DNA from: JBDSZL01 sp039925145
GTDB lineage: Bacteria > Acidobacteriota > Vicinamibacteria > Vicinamibacterales > SCN-69-37
Direction of reading: 5' to 3'
Length of the DNA stretch: 51,110 bases
Assembly (NCBI GenBank): GCA_039925145.1
Contig: JBDSZL010000041.1
Span: forward strand, 1 to 51,110
Shown here: positions 32,147 through 39,641 of the stretch, in pieces
Position numbering within the stretch: the first letter of the stretch is position 1
Layout: every line of letters begins with the position of its first letter
Made by a program: the position numbers and the translations under genes
The notes under the pieces: generated by a model
Told to the model about the DNA's origin: nothing
Databases searched by the model: none
The model's input: the letters and a program-made list of their open reading frames with translations, nothing else

Positions 32147-32974
32147 TCAGCCGAGCAGCCCGACGATTTCTTCGATGCTCCAAGCGTGGTCGCTCACGCC
32201 CGCTTCCATCGCTGGCGTGACGCGCAATGACCCGTGAACCTGAGCGAAGTTGTAGTTCATGAAGTGCAGAGCCACTGAGGCAACGTGCATTTCGATCTTC
32301 TTGGAGAAGGCGTTCGTCAGGCGCGTGAACCGGCGCATCTGCATTCGCATAGTGAGGTTCTGGCGTTCGACGTAGGACGTGCTGATGTGCTTCGGATTCG
32401 GGTCGCCGGTGACGACATCCTGCTTGCAGCCAATGCAGGTCGCCGGGCTGTATCGCTTCTCCGCGTTGGCATCCTCGCCGTACAGCTTCGTGAGCGTGGC
32501 GTAGTCGATGTCCGCGCCGAACGCATCTTCGACGGCTGCCAGATAGGGCTTGTGACCGTCCGTCGTCAGTTGCACGCGGTTCTTGAGCCGTGACGCCACG
32601 TCCTGCATGAACTCGTAGGCGCTGCCCGCCGTACGGTCGCCAACGAGCACGGAGAGAACGAGCTTCGTGTCCGCGTCAATGGCCGTCCAGGTCCACACAT
32701 CACCCGCGTTCGGGTTCTTCTCCAAGATTTCAGCCGTGACGTTCTTCTTCTTGGCGTAGCAGAACGACCAAATTTCGTCGCACTGAATCCGCTTCGACGT
32801 GAGGCCGCGTAGCGTCTCGTCCTGATAGGTCGCGCAGGCCGCGCCCAAGTCTCGCAGCAGCTTCTCGACCGTCATCCGCGCCACGCCCGTGATTCTGGAC
32901 GTAGCCCGGAGGGAGTTGCCATCAACGAGGCACCGAACGACCATTGCGCGGCGGGCGGTATCAAGGCGATTCAT
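32147..32974 (-). CDS. IS1-family DDE transposase
   Basis: Encodes 275 aa from ATG 32974, whose N-terminus MNRLDTARRAMVVRCLVDG is a helix-turn-helix (RATSRITGVARMTVEKLL at about 23-40). The catalytic triad is D in CDEIWSF, D in TTDGHKPY and E in SYVERQNLTMRMQMRR. This matches the single-frame IS1-type transposases (ISMhu11-like) rather than the two-frame classical IS1; the 8-bp target duplication agrees. A zinc-like CIGCKQ lies before the catalytic Glu. Longer frame starts exist to 33010, but the promoter places the transcript start at this ATG. It should act on the 19-bp ends of this element. Confidence 0.9.
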   Translation of the reverse strand: MNRLDTARRAMVVRCLVDGNSLRATSRITGVARMTVEKLLRDLGAACATYQDETLRGLTSKRIQCDEIWSFCYAKKKNVTAEILEKNPNAGDVWTWTAIDADTKLVLSVLVGDRTAGSAYEFMQDVASRLKNRVQLTTDGHKPYLAAVEDAFGADIDYATLTKLYGEDANAEKRYSPATCIGCKQDVVTGDPNPKHISTSYVERQNLTMRMQMRRFTRLTNAFSKKIEMHVASVALHFMNYNFAQVHGSLRVTPAMEAGVSDHAWSIEEIVGLLG

Positions 32975-32981
32975 CTTAGAC

Positions 32982-33010
32982 ATTATGCTTGCTCGTGAAA
33001 GCCTTGTCAA
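32982..33010 (-). promoter_or_regulatory. near-consensus promoter of the transposase, leaderless
   Basis: On the minus strand TTGACA (33005-33010) and CATAAT (32982-32987) are 17 bases apart. The ATG at 32974 lies seven bases after the -10 box, so transcription would start at or next to the start codon. A second TTGACA occurs at 33054-33059. Confidence 0.6.
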
Positions 33011-33068
33011 TGTAAATATTGGCCTTTTGGCAGATGATTTAGGGATAATTGCGTGTCAAACTAGCCCA

Positions 33069-33098
33069 TTGACGGTAAGCCGTTTATGCCCTTATAGT
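33069..33098 (+). promoter_or_regulatory. near-consensus promoter of the 212-aa/XRE-ImmA pair
   Basis: TTGACG (33069-33074) and TATAGT (33093-33098) are 18 bases apart. The ATG at 33110 is 11 bases after the -10 box, so the transcript is probably leaderless or has only a few leader bases. No Shine-Dalgarno sequence is present. It is back-to-back with the transposase promoter, an arrangement suited to control by the XRE protein. Confidence 0.55.
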
Positions 33099-33109
33099 AT
33101 TAGCTCACA

Positions 33110-33748
33110 ATGACTCACGTTCCCACTCCCACGCAAGCAGTAGATGCACTTCGACCCCTTCTGCGGAAGTTGGTCGAAGCTCTCCGTCGCGGAACTGTTC
33201 ACGCTCAGGAATACGCGACGTGGAAAGACGAAGACATAGACCGAGCCTTGGCTCCTTCCCACGTTCGGAAGGGGGCCAAGCGGTTCCTTCTCGCGGATGG
33301 CCAAGACGTTCACGACGACGCAGATGATCTGGACTACGAGACGCAGGCGTTGTCGAATCTCGGGCTACTGATCAAGACAGGGCAGGTTCAGATCAGGCTG
33401 TTGCGGTCTGCGACTGGGCACGGCCTCCCGGTGCCAGGCCAATCGATTGCCAGACGGCAGTACTACAACCAGCTATCCCTGTTCGATTCTCAATCCGTAG
33501 GATTAGCGGAAGGCGATCCGCTGGTTGGCCGATTCGTTCTGCATTGGAGCACCGATGCGGAGTACAACCTAGAGCGCGTGTATCTCGCTCTGCCGAAAAC
33601 CGGAGGCGAGACACGCGACTCAGTCGAGGCGTACTGGGACTGGCCCATCTGGAGGCGTCACTCACTCGTGAGCGATGGGCAAGTGCAGGCTGAAGTACTC
33701 GATGTGGATATCTATCTCGACGACGAGGCAACAGGCACAGGCGGATGA
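33110..33748 (+). CDS. unknown 212-aa protein coupled to the XRE-ImmA gene
   Basis: I do not recognise it. It has a helical N-terminus (ALRPLLRKLVEALRRG), an acidic stretch (QDVHDDADDLDYETQALSNLG), a beta-rich middle and a Trp-rich region (GRFVLHWSTDAEYNLERV, YWDWPIWRR), ending in an acidic tail. No signal peptide or membrane segment. It overlaps the following gene by four bases (ATGA), so both products are made together. XRE-ImmA proteins commonly cut or control a coupled partner; this protein is the obvious candidate, as toxin, repressor partner or effector. Confidence 0.8.
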   Translation: MTHVPTPTQAVDALRPLLRKLVEALRRGTVHAQEYATWKDEDIDRALAPSHVRKGAKRFLLADGQDVHDDADDLDYETQALSNLGLLIKTGQVQIRLLRSATGHGLPVPGQSIARRQYYNQLSLFDSQSVGLAEGDPLVGRFVLHWSTDAEYNLERVYLALPKTGGETRDSVEAYWDWPIWRRHSLVSDGQVQAEVLDVDIYLDDEATGTGG

Positions 33749-34869
33749 TCTACGGCGAACGAATCAGGCAAGTCAGAGAGTTGCACGGTTGGACACAGAT
33801 TGAAGTGGCAACTCATGTGGGCGTCACTCAGCCGTTTGTCGCCCAGATCGAGAGCGGCCGTGAAAGGGCGCCTGATGCCTTCATGGCCGCTTACGTCTTC
33901 AAGACCGGCTTCCCTCTGAAATTCTTCGAGACGCCGCCTGCTATGGAGTTCCCGCTTGGCTCGCTTCTGTTCAGGGCTAAAGCCGACATGACTGACCGTG
34001 AGCAGAAGTCCGTCCGTACTCATGCGAGCATGGCGCACGAGATCCTTCACCGGATGTTGGCCGGAAGATCTCTCACTGCAACACAGGTGCGCGTCCCGCA
34101 TGTACCGAACGACCCTGAGCACGCAGCCGCTATCACTAGAAGTGAACTCGGTTTGCCGCCACACGGCCCAATCAGGCATGTGCTGCATGCGATGGAGTCG
34201 GCGGGCGTGATGGTGTTTGGGCTGCCGAGAAGTTTCATTGGCGGCGATGCCTTTTCTGTTTGGAGTCTCTCGCCAACCGGGGAGAGAAATCCAATCGTCG
34301 TGATGTCGTCTGATCGCCCTGCTGATCGCGTCAGGCACAGCGCCTCGCACGAGTTGGGGCATCTGGTTATGCATCAGCCCTTACCTGCAAGGACAGACGT
34401 TCACGCGGAGGCTGATCTTTTTGCTGGTGCGTTTCTGATTCCTCCCGAGGACATGCGCCAAGAGCTGCCTTCTACGACTACGCTGGAGACATTTCTCCAG
34501 ATCAAGCTCAAATGGGGTGTGTCCGTGCAGGCTGCAATTGTGCGGGCGCATCGGCTCGGTTTGATCACACCCAGAAAGTACTCCAGCCTCTTCAAGAGCC
34601 TATCTGCGCGAGGGTGGAGGCTGCACGAGCCGCTGAGCGCCAAAGTTCCATTGGAACGTCCGAGGTCGTTCCGGCAGATCGCTGAAATGCTCTACGGCAA
34701 GCGGCTCGATTTTCAGAAGATCGCCGATGAGATCTGCTATCCAGAGCCATTCGTAAGGGCGTTGCTTGAGGCGCACGCGGGACGCGATCCCGTGCAAGAG
34801 GTACGGTCAGAGTCACCAGCCGTGCGGCCATCATCGGCCCCGCTAACATTCAAGCCGCGTATTCCCTAG
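33745..34869 (+). CDS. XRE-family HTH fused to ImmA/IrrE metallopeptidase
   Basis: Encodes 374 aa. Residues 1-55 are an XRE helix-turn-helix (RIRQVRELHGWTQIEVATHVGVTQPFVAQIESG). The peptidase domain has HELGH at 202-206 with the downstream ADLFAGAFLIP block supplying the third zinc ligand. In ICEBs1 and IrrE/DdrO systems such peptidases cleave a repressor to trigger response or excision. Here both functions sit in one chain. The C-terminus (about 305-374) ends in a Pro/Ser-rich tail. Its TAG stop overlaps the stop of the convergent small basic gene. Confidence 0.9.
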   Translation: MIYGERIRQVRELHGWTQIEVATHVGVTQPFVAQIESGRERAPDAFMAAYVFKTGFPLKFFETPPAMEFPLGSLLFRAKADMTDREQKSVRTHASMAHEILHRMLAGRSLTATQVRVPHVPNDPEHAAAITRSELGLPPHGPIRHVLHAMESAGVMVFGLPRSFIGGDAFSVWSLSPTGERNPIVVMSSDRPADRVRHSASHELGHLVMHQPLPARTDVHAEADLFAGAFLIPPEDMRQELPSTTTLETFLQIKLKWGVSVQAAIVRAHRLGLITPRKYSSLFKSLSARGWRLHEPLSAKVPLERPRSFRQIAEMLYGKRLDFQKIADEICYPEPFVRALLEAHAGRDPVQEVRSESPAVRPSSAPLTFKPRIP

Positions 34870-35108
34870 CCCCAACGCGCCTTCGCGGCCTTCTTGGCGA
34901 TCTCTTTCCGCTTCGCCTCGCTGAGGTTCTTCGCTCGTGCCTGCCCACCCTTTGACGCGCCCAACTTGCTCAGGGCCACGGCAGCCGGATTGCGGGTATC
35001 CGGCTGCTCCGGTTCCTTCTTGGCCTGCCCGGTCGCTTCCTGTACGATCTGCCACGCCAGTTGATTCGTGTCGCGCGGGCGCTTCGGTTTGCTTGCTCGG
35101 GAAGGCAT
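34866..35108 (-). CDS. small basic KGG/Ala-Lys-rich protein
   Basis: Encodes 80 aa from ATG 35108. The C-terminal half reads ALSKLGASKGGQARAKNL, then KRKEIAKKAAKARWG, a motif I know from small uncharacterised bacterial proteins that accompany mobile genes and may bind nucleic acid. The N-terminal half is Lys/Arg/Pro-rich. Its stop overlaps that of the XRE-ImmA gene tail to tail. Cargo of the transposon; role unknown. Confidence 0.65.
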   Translation of the reverse strand: MPSRASKPKRPRDTNQLAWQIVQEATGQAKKEPEQPDTRNPAAVALSKLGASKGGQARAKNLSEAKRKEIAKKAAKARWG

Positions 35109-35163
35109 GACCAATTGTCGCACGCTGCGCCGATCAGTCGACTGCATAAACCGGCTCAGCGAT

Positions 35164-35182
35164 TTGAAACTAGACCACTACC
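35164..35182. repeat. right terminal inverted repeat, 19 bp
   Basis: TTGAAACTAGACCACTACC, the exact reverse complement of the left end at 30593-30611. No mismatch, which argues for recent and still mobilisable insertion. Confidence 0.95.
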
Positions 35183-35190
35183 AACGACAC
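35183..35190. repeat. 8-bp target-site duplication, right copy
   Basis: AACGACAC, identical to 30585-30592. Joining 30592 to 35191 restores the ABC frame through Asn-Asp-Thr-Glu-Gly-Val. Confidence 0.9.
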
Positions 35191-35434
35191 CGAGGGCGTG
35201 ACCGTGTTCCTGACCACGCACTACATGGATGAGGCCGAACGGGTGGCTCAGCGCCTTGCGATCATCGACCACGGGCGAATCGTGGCCCAGGGCACCGGAC
35301 CAGAGTTGAAGCAGCAGACCGGCACGGACTCCCTCGAACAGGCCTTTCTTTCCCTCACTGGCTCGACCATCCGCGACGAACGCGCTGACGCAGCCGATCA
35401 GATGCGGCAGGTCGCCCGCATGTGGCGGAGGTAG
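35191..35434 (+). pseudogene. ABC transporter ATPase, 3' part, split by the transposon
   Basis: Continues the ATPase begun at 30051: TVFLTTHYMDEAERVAQRL holds the H-loop histidine, then IIDHGRIVAQGTGPEL and the family C-terminus. Joined to 30051-30592, the gene is 786 nt (261 aa plus stop) with no frameshift or stop, so the only lesion is the insertion. A short frame inside this segment could start at an internal GTG but would lack all nucleotide-binding motifs. GGAGG at its end serves the permease at 35437. Confidence 0.9.
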
Positions 35435-35436
35435 CC

Positions 35437-36183
35437 GTGAGCGCCATCTACATCCTCTGGCTCCGAGAGTTGAAGCGTTACGTGCGTTCGCGGGCGCAGA
35501 TGGTGGCCTCGCTTGGTCAGCCGCTGCTCTATCTGCTGGTGCTCGGATTCGGGTTGGGTCCGGTCTTTCAGAAGGCGGGGCAGGGCAGTTACCTGCAGTT
35601 CGTCGCGCCTGGCGTGGTCGGCATGTCGGTGCTCTTCACCTCGATCTTCTCCGGCATCGGTCTCCTCTGGGATCGGCAGTTCGGCTTTCTGAAGGAGACG
35701 CTCGTGGCGCCGGTGCCGCGTCTGCACATCATGGTGGGACGCACTCTGGGCGGAGCCAGCGTCGCCATGATTCAGGGCTGCCTGGTGCTTGTGGTGTCGC
35801 TCATGGCCGGTTTCCGTCCCGTGTCGATGCTCATGCTGCCGCTCGCGTTGCTGTTCATGGCACTCATCTGCATTGTCTTTGCCGCGTTGGGTACAGCAAT
35901 AGGCTCGACCCTGCAGAACATGCAGGGCTTTCAGCTCATCATGAATTTTCTGGTGATGCCGATCTTCTTTCTCTCGGGGGCGCTCTTTCCGCTGACCAAT
36001 CTGCCGCTTGCCCTCAAGATTGCGACCAGGCTCGACCCGCTCACCTACGGAATTGACGGATTGCGCGGGGCCTTTCTCGGTGCGGCCGCCTTCGGCGTCG
36101 CCACCGATGCGGCGGTGCTTGTGGTCATCGGCACGGTATTCATGATGCTCGGCGCATATGCGTTCTCGAAGATCCAGGTCTGA
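35437..36183 (+). CDS. ABC-2 type transporter permease
   Basis: Encodes 248 aa from GTG 35437, three bases after the ATPase stop, with GGAGG upstream. It has six predicted membrane segments and the ABC-2 signature region (FGFLKETLVAPVPRLHIMVGRTLGG, later FFLSGALFPLTNLPLALK). It is the membrane half of the exporter whose ATPase was split. With the transposon in place transcription must cross 4.6 kb of element or start inside it, so expression is probably reduced. Substrate unknown, often drugs or polysaccharides. Confidence 0.9.
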   Translation: MSAIYILWLRELKRYVRSRAQMVASLGQPLLYLLVLGFGLGPVFQKAGQGSYLQFVAPGVVGMSVLFTSIFSGIGLLWDRQFGFLKETLVAPVPRLHIMVGRTLGGASVAMIQGCLVLVVSLMAGFRPVSMLMLPLALLFMALICIVFAALGTAIGSTLQNMQGFQLIMNFLVMPIFFLSGALFPLTNLPLALKIATRLDPLTYGIDGLRGAFLGAAAFGVATDAAVLVVIGTVFMMLGAYAFSKIQV

Positions 36184-36223
36184 CGCGCGACGCCGAGGAA
36201 CAGTCGTGCTGGCGCCCACGTAT

Positions 36224-36240
36224 AGGGAAGTGCCTTCCCT
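36224..36240. promoter_or_regulatory. perfect 17-nt palindrome before the MacB-like ATPase gene
   Basis: AGGGAAG-TGC-CTTCCCT, arms of 7 bp, ends three bases before ATG 36244 and overlaps TATAGG, a possible -10 box. No Shine-Dalgarno sequence is present. It is positioned like an operator at the transcription start, or a hairpin that hides the initiation region. Confidence 0.45.
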
Positions 36241-36243
36241 CAC

Positions 36244-36933
36244 ATGCTGAATCTCGTCGAGACGTCCAGCCTGAAAAAGCACTACCCGATGGGGCAGACG
36301 ATGGTTCGCGCGCTCGATGGCGTGTCGCTGACCATCGCTGCCGGGGAGTTTGTGGCGCTCGTCGGCACGTCCGGTTCCGGTAAGTCGACACTCTTGAATT
36401 TGATTGCCGGTCTCGACCAGGCGACCGCAGGCACGCTCAGGGTGTTCGACCAGGACCTCGCCACGCTGTCGCGTGCCGAGTTGAGTCTGCATCGACGCCG
36501 CAACGTGGGCATCATCTTTCAGTCGTTCAATCTCGTCTCGACCATGAGCGCCCGCGAGAACGTCGCGCTGGCGATGATGTTCGCCGGTGTCCCGCGCGCC
36601 GAACGGGAGGGCCGTGCCCAGCTGCTCCTCGAATCGATGGGGCTCGGCAGCCGGCAGCAGCATCGGCCCCGCGAGCTCTCAGGTGGCGAGCAACAGCGGG
36701 TGGCGATCTCCCGCGCGCTGGCCAATCAGCCGCATCTGCTCCTCGCCGACGAACCGACCGGCAATCTCGACAGCCGCACGTCGCGAGACATCATGGACCT
36801 CCTCAAGACCCTGAACGAACGCGACGGTAAGACGATTGTGTTCGTGACACATGACAGTCAGCTGGCCGAACGCTACGCCCATCGCACGGTCCGCCTGCTC
36901 GACGGCGCGATTGTGACGGACGTCCCCGCGTGA
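36244..36933 (+). CDS. ABC transporter ATPase (LolD/MacB-type)
   Basis: Encodes 229 aa. Walker A GTSGSGKST is near 42-50, Q loop IIFQSFN, signature LSGGEQQRVAIS, Walker B HLLLADEPTGNLD and H loop VTHDSQ. This is the class that powers FtsX/MacB/LolE permeases acting on periplasmic substrates. Its last codons overlap the following permease start (GTGA). It is a second, intact ABC system beside the broken one. Confidence 0.9.
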   Translation: MLNLVETSSLKKHYPMGQTMVRALDGVSLTIAAGEFVALVGTSGSGKSTLLNLIAGLDQATAGTLRVFDQDLATLSRAELSLHRRRNVGIIFQSFNLVSTMSARENVALAMMFAGVPRAEREGRAQLLLESMGLGSRQQHRPRELSGGEQQRVAISRALANQPHLLLADEPTGNLDSRTSRDIMDLLKTLNERDGKTIVFVTHDSQLAERYAHRTVRLLDGAIVTDVPA

Positions 36934-38390
36934 CCTTTCGCGACACGGCACACCTCGCGCTGCGAAACCTTCGCCAGGCCAAACTGCGCACGACGTTGAC
37001 GACACTCGGCGTGGCCATCGGCATTGCCTCGTTGGCCGGCATGGTCTCGCTCGGCGTGGGGCTGCAGGATCAACTGGTGGGACAGTTCGTCCAGTCGGGC
37101 GTGTTCGACTCCATCACTGTCATGCCGGCCGGCCCAGGCGGCCGCGGAGGGTTCGGGCGCGGTGCACCGTTCGGCGGCCGGGCGCGAGGCGCGGGTGGAC
37201 GAGGCGGCCGATCCACGTCGGCTGGCGCGGCGCGCGGCACCGACGAACCGACGACGCCCATCGTCGCCCCCGCACCAGAAGTGCCGCTCGATGAAGAGGC
37301 GGTGCAGAAGCTCGCGGCGTTGCCCGGCGTGAAGGACGCCTACCCCAGCATCAGCGTGCCGGTAGATGTCACCCTTGGTGATTTCTCTGAGACCTTCGGC
37401 GCCACCGGGGTGCCGATGTCGAGTGGCCTCGAAGGGGTGTTCCGATCCATGGCAGCCGGGTCGTTCTTTCAGAACGGGACCGACGATGCGTGTCTGCTCA
37501 GTCTCGACGTGGCCAAGCGGATCGACGCGGCCAATCCGAAGACGCTGGTGGGCCAGACGCTCACGTTGAGCTACGCGGCGCGCGGCGCCGGGACGGGTGA
37601 CCCCGCTATCTCGAATTCCGGTGCCCCCGCTGTTCCGGGGCCGGCAGCGCTGATGCAACTGCGACGCGTCACCTTCTCATGTCCTGTCGTAGGTATCGTC
37701 GAGCGCGAGGCCTCACCGGGGCCGTTTGGCGGCCGCGGTGTGGCGAATCTCATGATTCCCCTCAGCCGGGCGAAGACGATCGCCGCCGAGAACGTCACCA
37801 ACGTGCAGTCGCTGCTCAGGGAGCGGACCGTCAGTCCTAAATACGCGTCGGTGACCGTCAAGGTGATGCATGCGCAGGCCACGCAGGAAGTAGAGGACCG
37901 GATTAAGGAGATGGGCTTCTCGGCCTTCTCTCTCAACGATGCCCTTCAGGGGGCCAAGCGCGCGTTCATCATCCTCGACATCGTGCTGAGTCTGATCGGG
38001 TCGATTGCGCTGGCCGTCTCCTCGCTCGGCATCATGAACACGATGGTCATGTCGATCCTGGAGCGCACCAGGGAAATCGGCATCATGAAGGCGATAGGGG
38101 GCAGCGATGGGGATATCCGGCGCATCTTCCTTGTGGAGGCCGCCGCGATTGGCGTGATGGGGGGCGTGGCCGGTTTGTTACTGGGATGGATCGTCGGCCG
38201 CGCGATCAATTTCGGCGCAAACATCTACATCGTGCAACAGGGCGGCACGGCGGCGAACCTCTTCTCGTTGCCCTGGTGGCTGATTGGCGGCGCACTCGGA
38301 TTCTCGATCGTCGTCAGCGTGCTCGCGGGAAGTTATCCGGCGCGCCGAGCCGCCCGGCTCGAGCCGATGCAGGCGCTGCGACACGACTGA
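36930..38390 (+). CDS. MacB/FtsX-like ABC permease with a Gly/Arg-rich insert
   Basis: Encodes 486 aa from a GTG overlapping the ATPase stop. The N-terminal helix (TTLTTLGVAIGIASLAGMVSL) is followed by a large periplasmic MacB_PCD domain and three C-terminal helices (ALAVSSLGIMNTMVMSILE, VMGGVAGLLLGWIVG, SIVVSVLAGSYPARRAARLEP). Residues about 68-105 are an RGG-type low-complexity insert (GGRGGFGRGAPFGGRARG). The pair probably extracts lipoproteins or exports a small molecule by mechanotransmission. No MacA-like adaptor gene is adjacent. Confidence 0.9.
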   Translation: MTFRDTAHLALRNLRQAKLRTTLTTLGVAIGIASLAGMVSLGVGLQDQLVGQFVQSGVFDSITVMPAGPGGRGGFGRGAPFGGRARGAGGRGGRSTSAGAARGTDEPTTPIVAPAPEVPLDEEAVQKLAALPGVKDAYPSISVPVDVTLGDFSETFGATGVPMSSGLEGVFRSMAAGSFFQNGTDDACLLSLDVAKRIDAANPKTLVGQTLTLSYAARGAGTGDPAISNSGAPAVPGPAALMQLRRVTFSCPVVGIVEREASPGPFGGRGVANLMIPLSRAKTIAAENVTNVQSLLRERTVSPKYASVTVKVMHAQATQEVEDRIKEMGFSAFSLNDALQGAKRAFIILDIVLSLIGSIALAVSSLGIMNTMVMSILERTREIGIMKAIGGSDGDIRRIFLVEAAAIGVMGGVAGLLLGWIVGRAINFGANIYIVQQGGTAANLFSLPWWLIGGALGFSIVVSVLAGSYPARRAARLEPMQALRHD

Positions 38391-38433
38391 GGCGGCCAAA
38401 CTGGCGGACCGCGGCCGCGATATCTTCGAGAGA

Positions 38434-38513
38434 ATGGCCCCGCACTTTACCCCCGCCCTGTTCACGTTTCTCCGTGACCTGAAGGCCAACAACAGCCGCG
38501 AGTGGCCCGCGTC
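38434..38513 (+). pseudogene. N-terminal fossil of a DUF2461/TIGR02453 protein
   Basis: An ATG frame reads MAPHFTPALFTFLRDLKAN, NSREWPA, the start motif of DUF2461 proteins (FLxxLKxNNxREWF). The match stops exactly where the 3' end of the convergent hisC gene begins; beyond that the frame is only antisense of hisC. About 90 percent of the gene is gone, so this is a deletion junction. Confidence 0.7.
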
Positions 38514-38516
38514 CTG

Positions 38517-39641
38517 TCAGCGCGAGCGCCGGGCTGCCAGAATCTGGGTAGCCGCCTTGACGAGTGCGGTCGCTTCGGCGTCGGTGCCAATGGTGATGCG
38601 CAGGTAGTCGCGGACGCTCGGCGCGCTGAACCAGCGGACGAGGACCTTGCGCTCGCGCAGCTCCTGCAGCCAGACCTCGGCCGACGGCTGCGGGGGCCGC
38701 GTCAGGATGAAGTTGGCCTGACTGGGTAGCACCTCGAATCCGAGGGACGTGAGGGCAGTTGTCAGCATCGTGCGGGTGGCGATGATCTGCCGGAACCTTG
38801 CGCGGTAGTACGGCAGCTGGCTCAGCGTCGCCACCGCGGCAATCTGACCGAGGCCGTTGACGCTGTAGCTGTCTCGGATCGCGTCGAGCGCCGCTATCAG
38901 GGCCGGGTGGCCCACACAGTAGCCGACGCGCAGAAAACACAGTGAATACGCCTTCGAGAACGTGCGGGCCACAAGCACGTGGGGGTAATTCAGTGCCAGG
39001 GACAAGGCGTTCTGATCCGCGAACTCCGCGTACGCCTCGTCGAGCAGCACGACACCGCGTTGCATCCGGCACAGCGCATCGAGCTCGGTCGTGCGATAAC
39101 CTCGACCGCTCGGAGCGTTGGGCGTGGTCACGAGACTGAGCGCCGCGTCGACCTTCCATCGCCCAGCCCGTTTCAACTCCCGTAGTGGCGGCAGCCCGAA
39201 ATCCTGCTCGAGCGGCACCCCGTGCGCCGTCGCCCCGTGCGTTTCCGCCAGCACCGGATACAGCGAGTAGCTCGGCGTGAAATACTGCACGACCGACCGA
39301 CGGGACATCCGCGCGGACCGCACGCCGGAACAGGGCTCGACGAACGCGCGCACCGCGAGAGCCAGGCATTCATCCGATCCATTGCCCACGAAGATCTGCT
39401 CGGCCGTGCACCCGTGCAGACGGGCCAGCCGCTTGCGCAACAGCTGAGCGGCAGGATTCGGGTAGAGCCGCAAGCGTCGGTCCACGGCTTTCCGTACCTG
39501 CTCCAGGACGCGCGGCGACGGAGGGTACGGATTCTCGTTCGTGTTGAGCTTGATCAGCCCGGGGATCATCGGCTGCTCACCCGGTACGTAGGAGTGCAGG
39601 CGTCGGACCAAAGGACGAATGAGCGAGGTCGGCGACTTCAT
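38517..39641 (-). CDS. hisC: histidinol-phosphate aminotransferase
   Basis: Encodes 374 aa from ATG 39641. This is a class I/II PLP aminotransferase with the HisC layout: IKLNTNENPYPPSP near 30, FVGNGSDECLALAVRAF, TPNAPSG, DEAYAEF, and the PLP lysine in ARTFSKAYSL. It transfers an amino group from glutamate to imidazole-acetol phosphate in histidine synthesis, though HisC-like enzymes may also use aromatic acids. It stands alone, away from any his operon, and its 3' end abuts the DUF2461 fossil. Confidence 0.85.
   Translation of the reverse strand: MKSPTSLIRPLVRRLHSYVPGEQPMIPGLIKLNTNENPYPPSPRVLEQVRKAVDRRLRLYPNPAAQLLRKRLARLHGCTAEQIFVGNGSDECLALAVRAFVEPCSGVRSARMSRRSVVQYFTPSYSLYPVLAETHGATAHGVPLEQDFGLPPLRELKRAGRWKVDAALSLVTTPNAPSGRGYRTTELDALCRMQRGVVLLDEAYAEFADQNALSLALNYPHVLVARTFSKAYSLCFLRVGYCVGHPALIAALDAIRDSYSVNGLGQIAAVATLSQLPYYRARFRQIIATRTMLTTALTSLGFEVLPSQANFILTRPPQPSAEVWLQELRERKVLVRWFSAPSVRDYLRITIGTDAEATALVKAATQILAARRSR

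Larger units (their letters stand above)
30593..35182. mobile_element. 4,590-bp IS1-type transposon with restriction-modification and XRE/ImmA cargo
   Basis: Bounded by perfect 19-bp inverted repeats and an 8-bp target duplication. Inside are, in order, a methyltransferase-nuclease fusion (minus), a DDE transposase (minus), a divergent AT-rich promoter region, a 212-aa unknown protein (plus), an XRE-ImmA/IrrE metallopeptidase (plus), and a small basic protein (minus). Canonical IS1 is under 1 kb, so this is a passenger-carrying derivative. Codon use and base composition look more AT-rich than the flanks. Removing the element and one target copy joins 30592 to 35191 in frame. Recent insertion is likely because both ends are perfect. 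Confidence 0.9.

Noticed and set aside
33110..33748. PIN-domain toxin
   Set aside because: No conserved acidic quartet spacing; composition does not fit PIN.
30593..35182. Composite transposon or IS1595-family element
   Set aside because: Only one transposase and one pair of ends; the transposase motifs (CDEIWSF, VERQNLTMRMQMRR) match IS1-type rather than IS1595.
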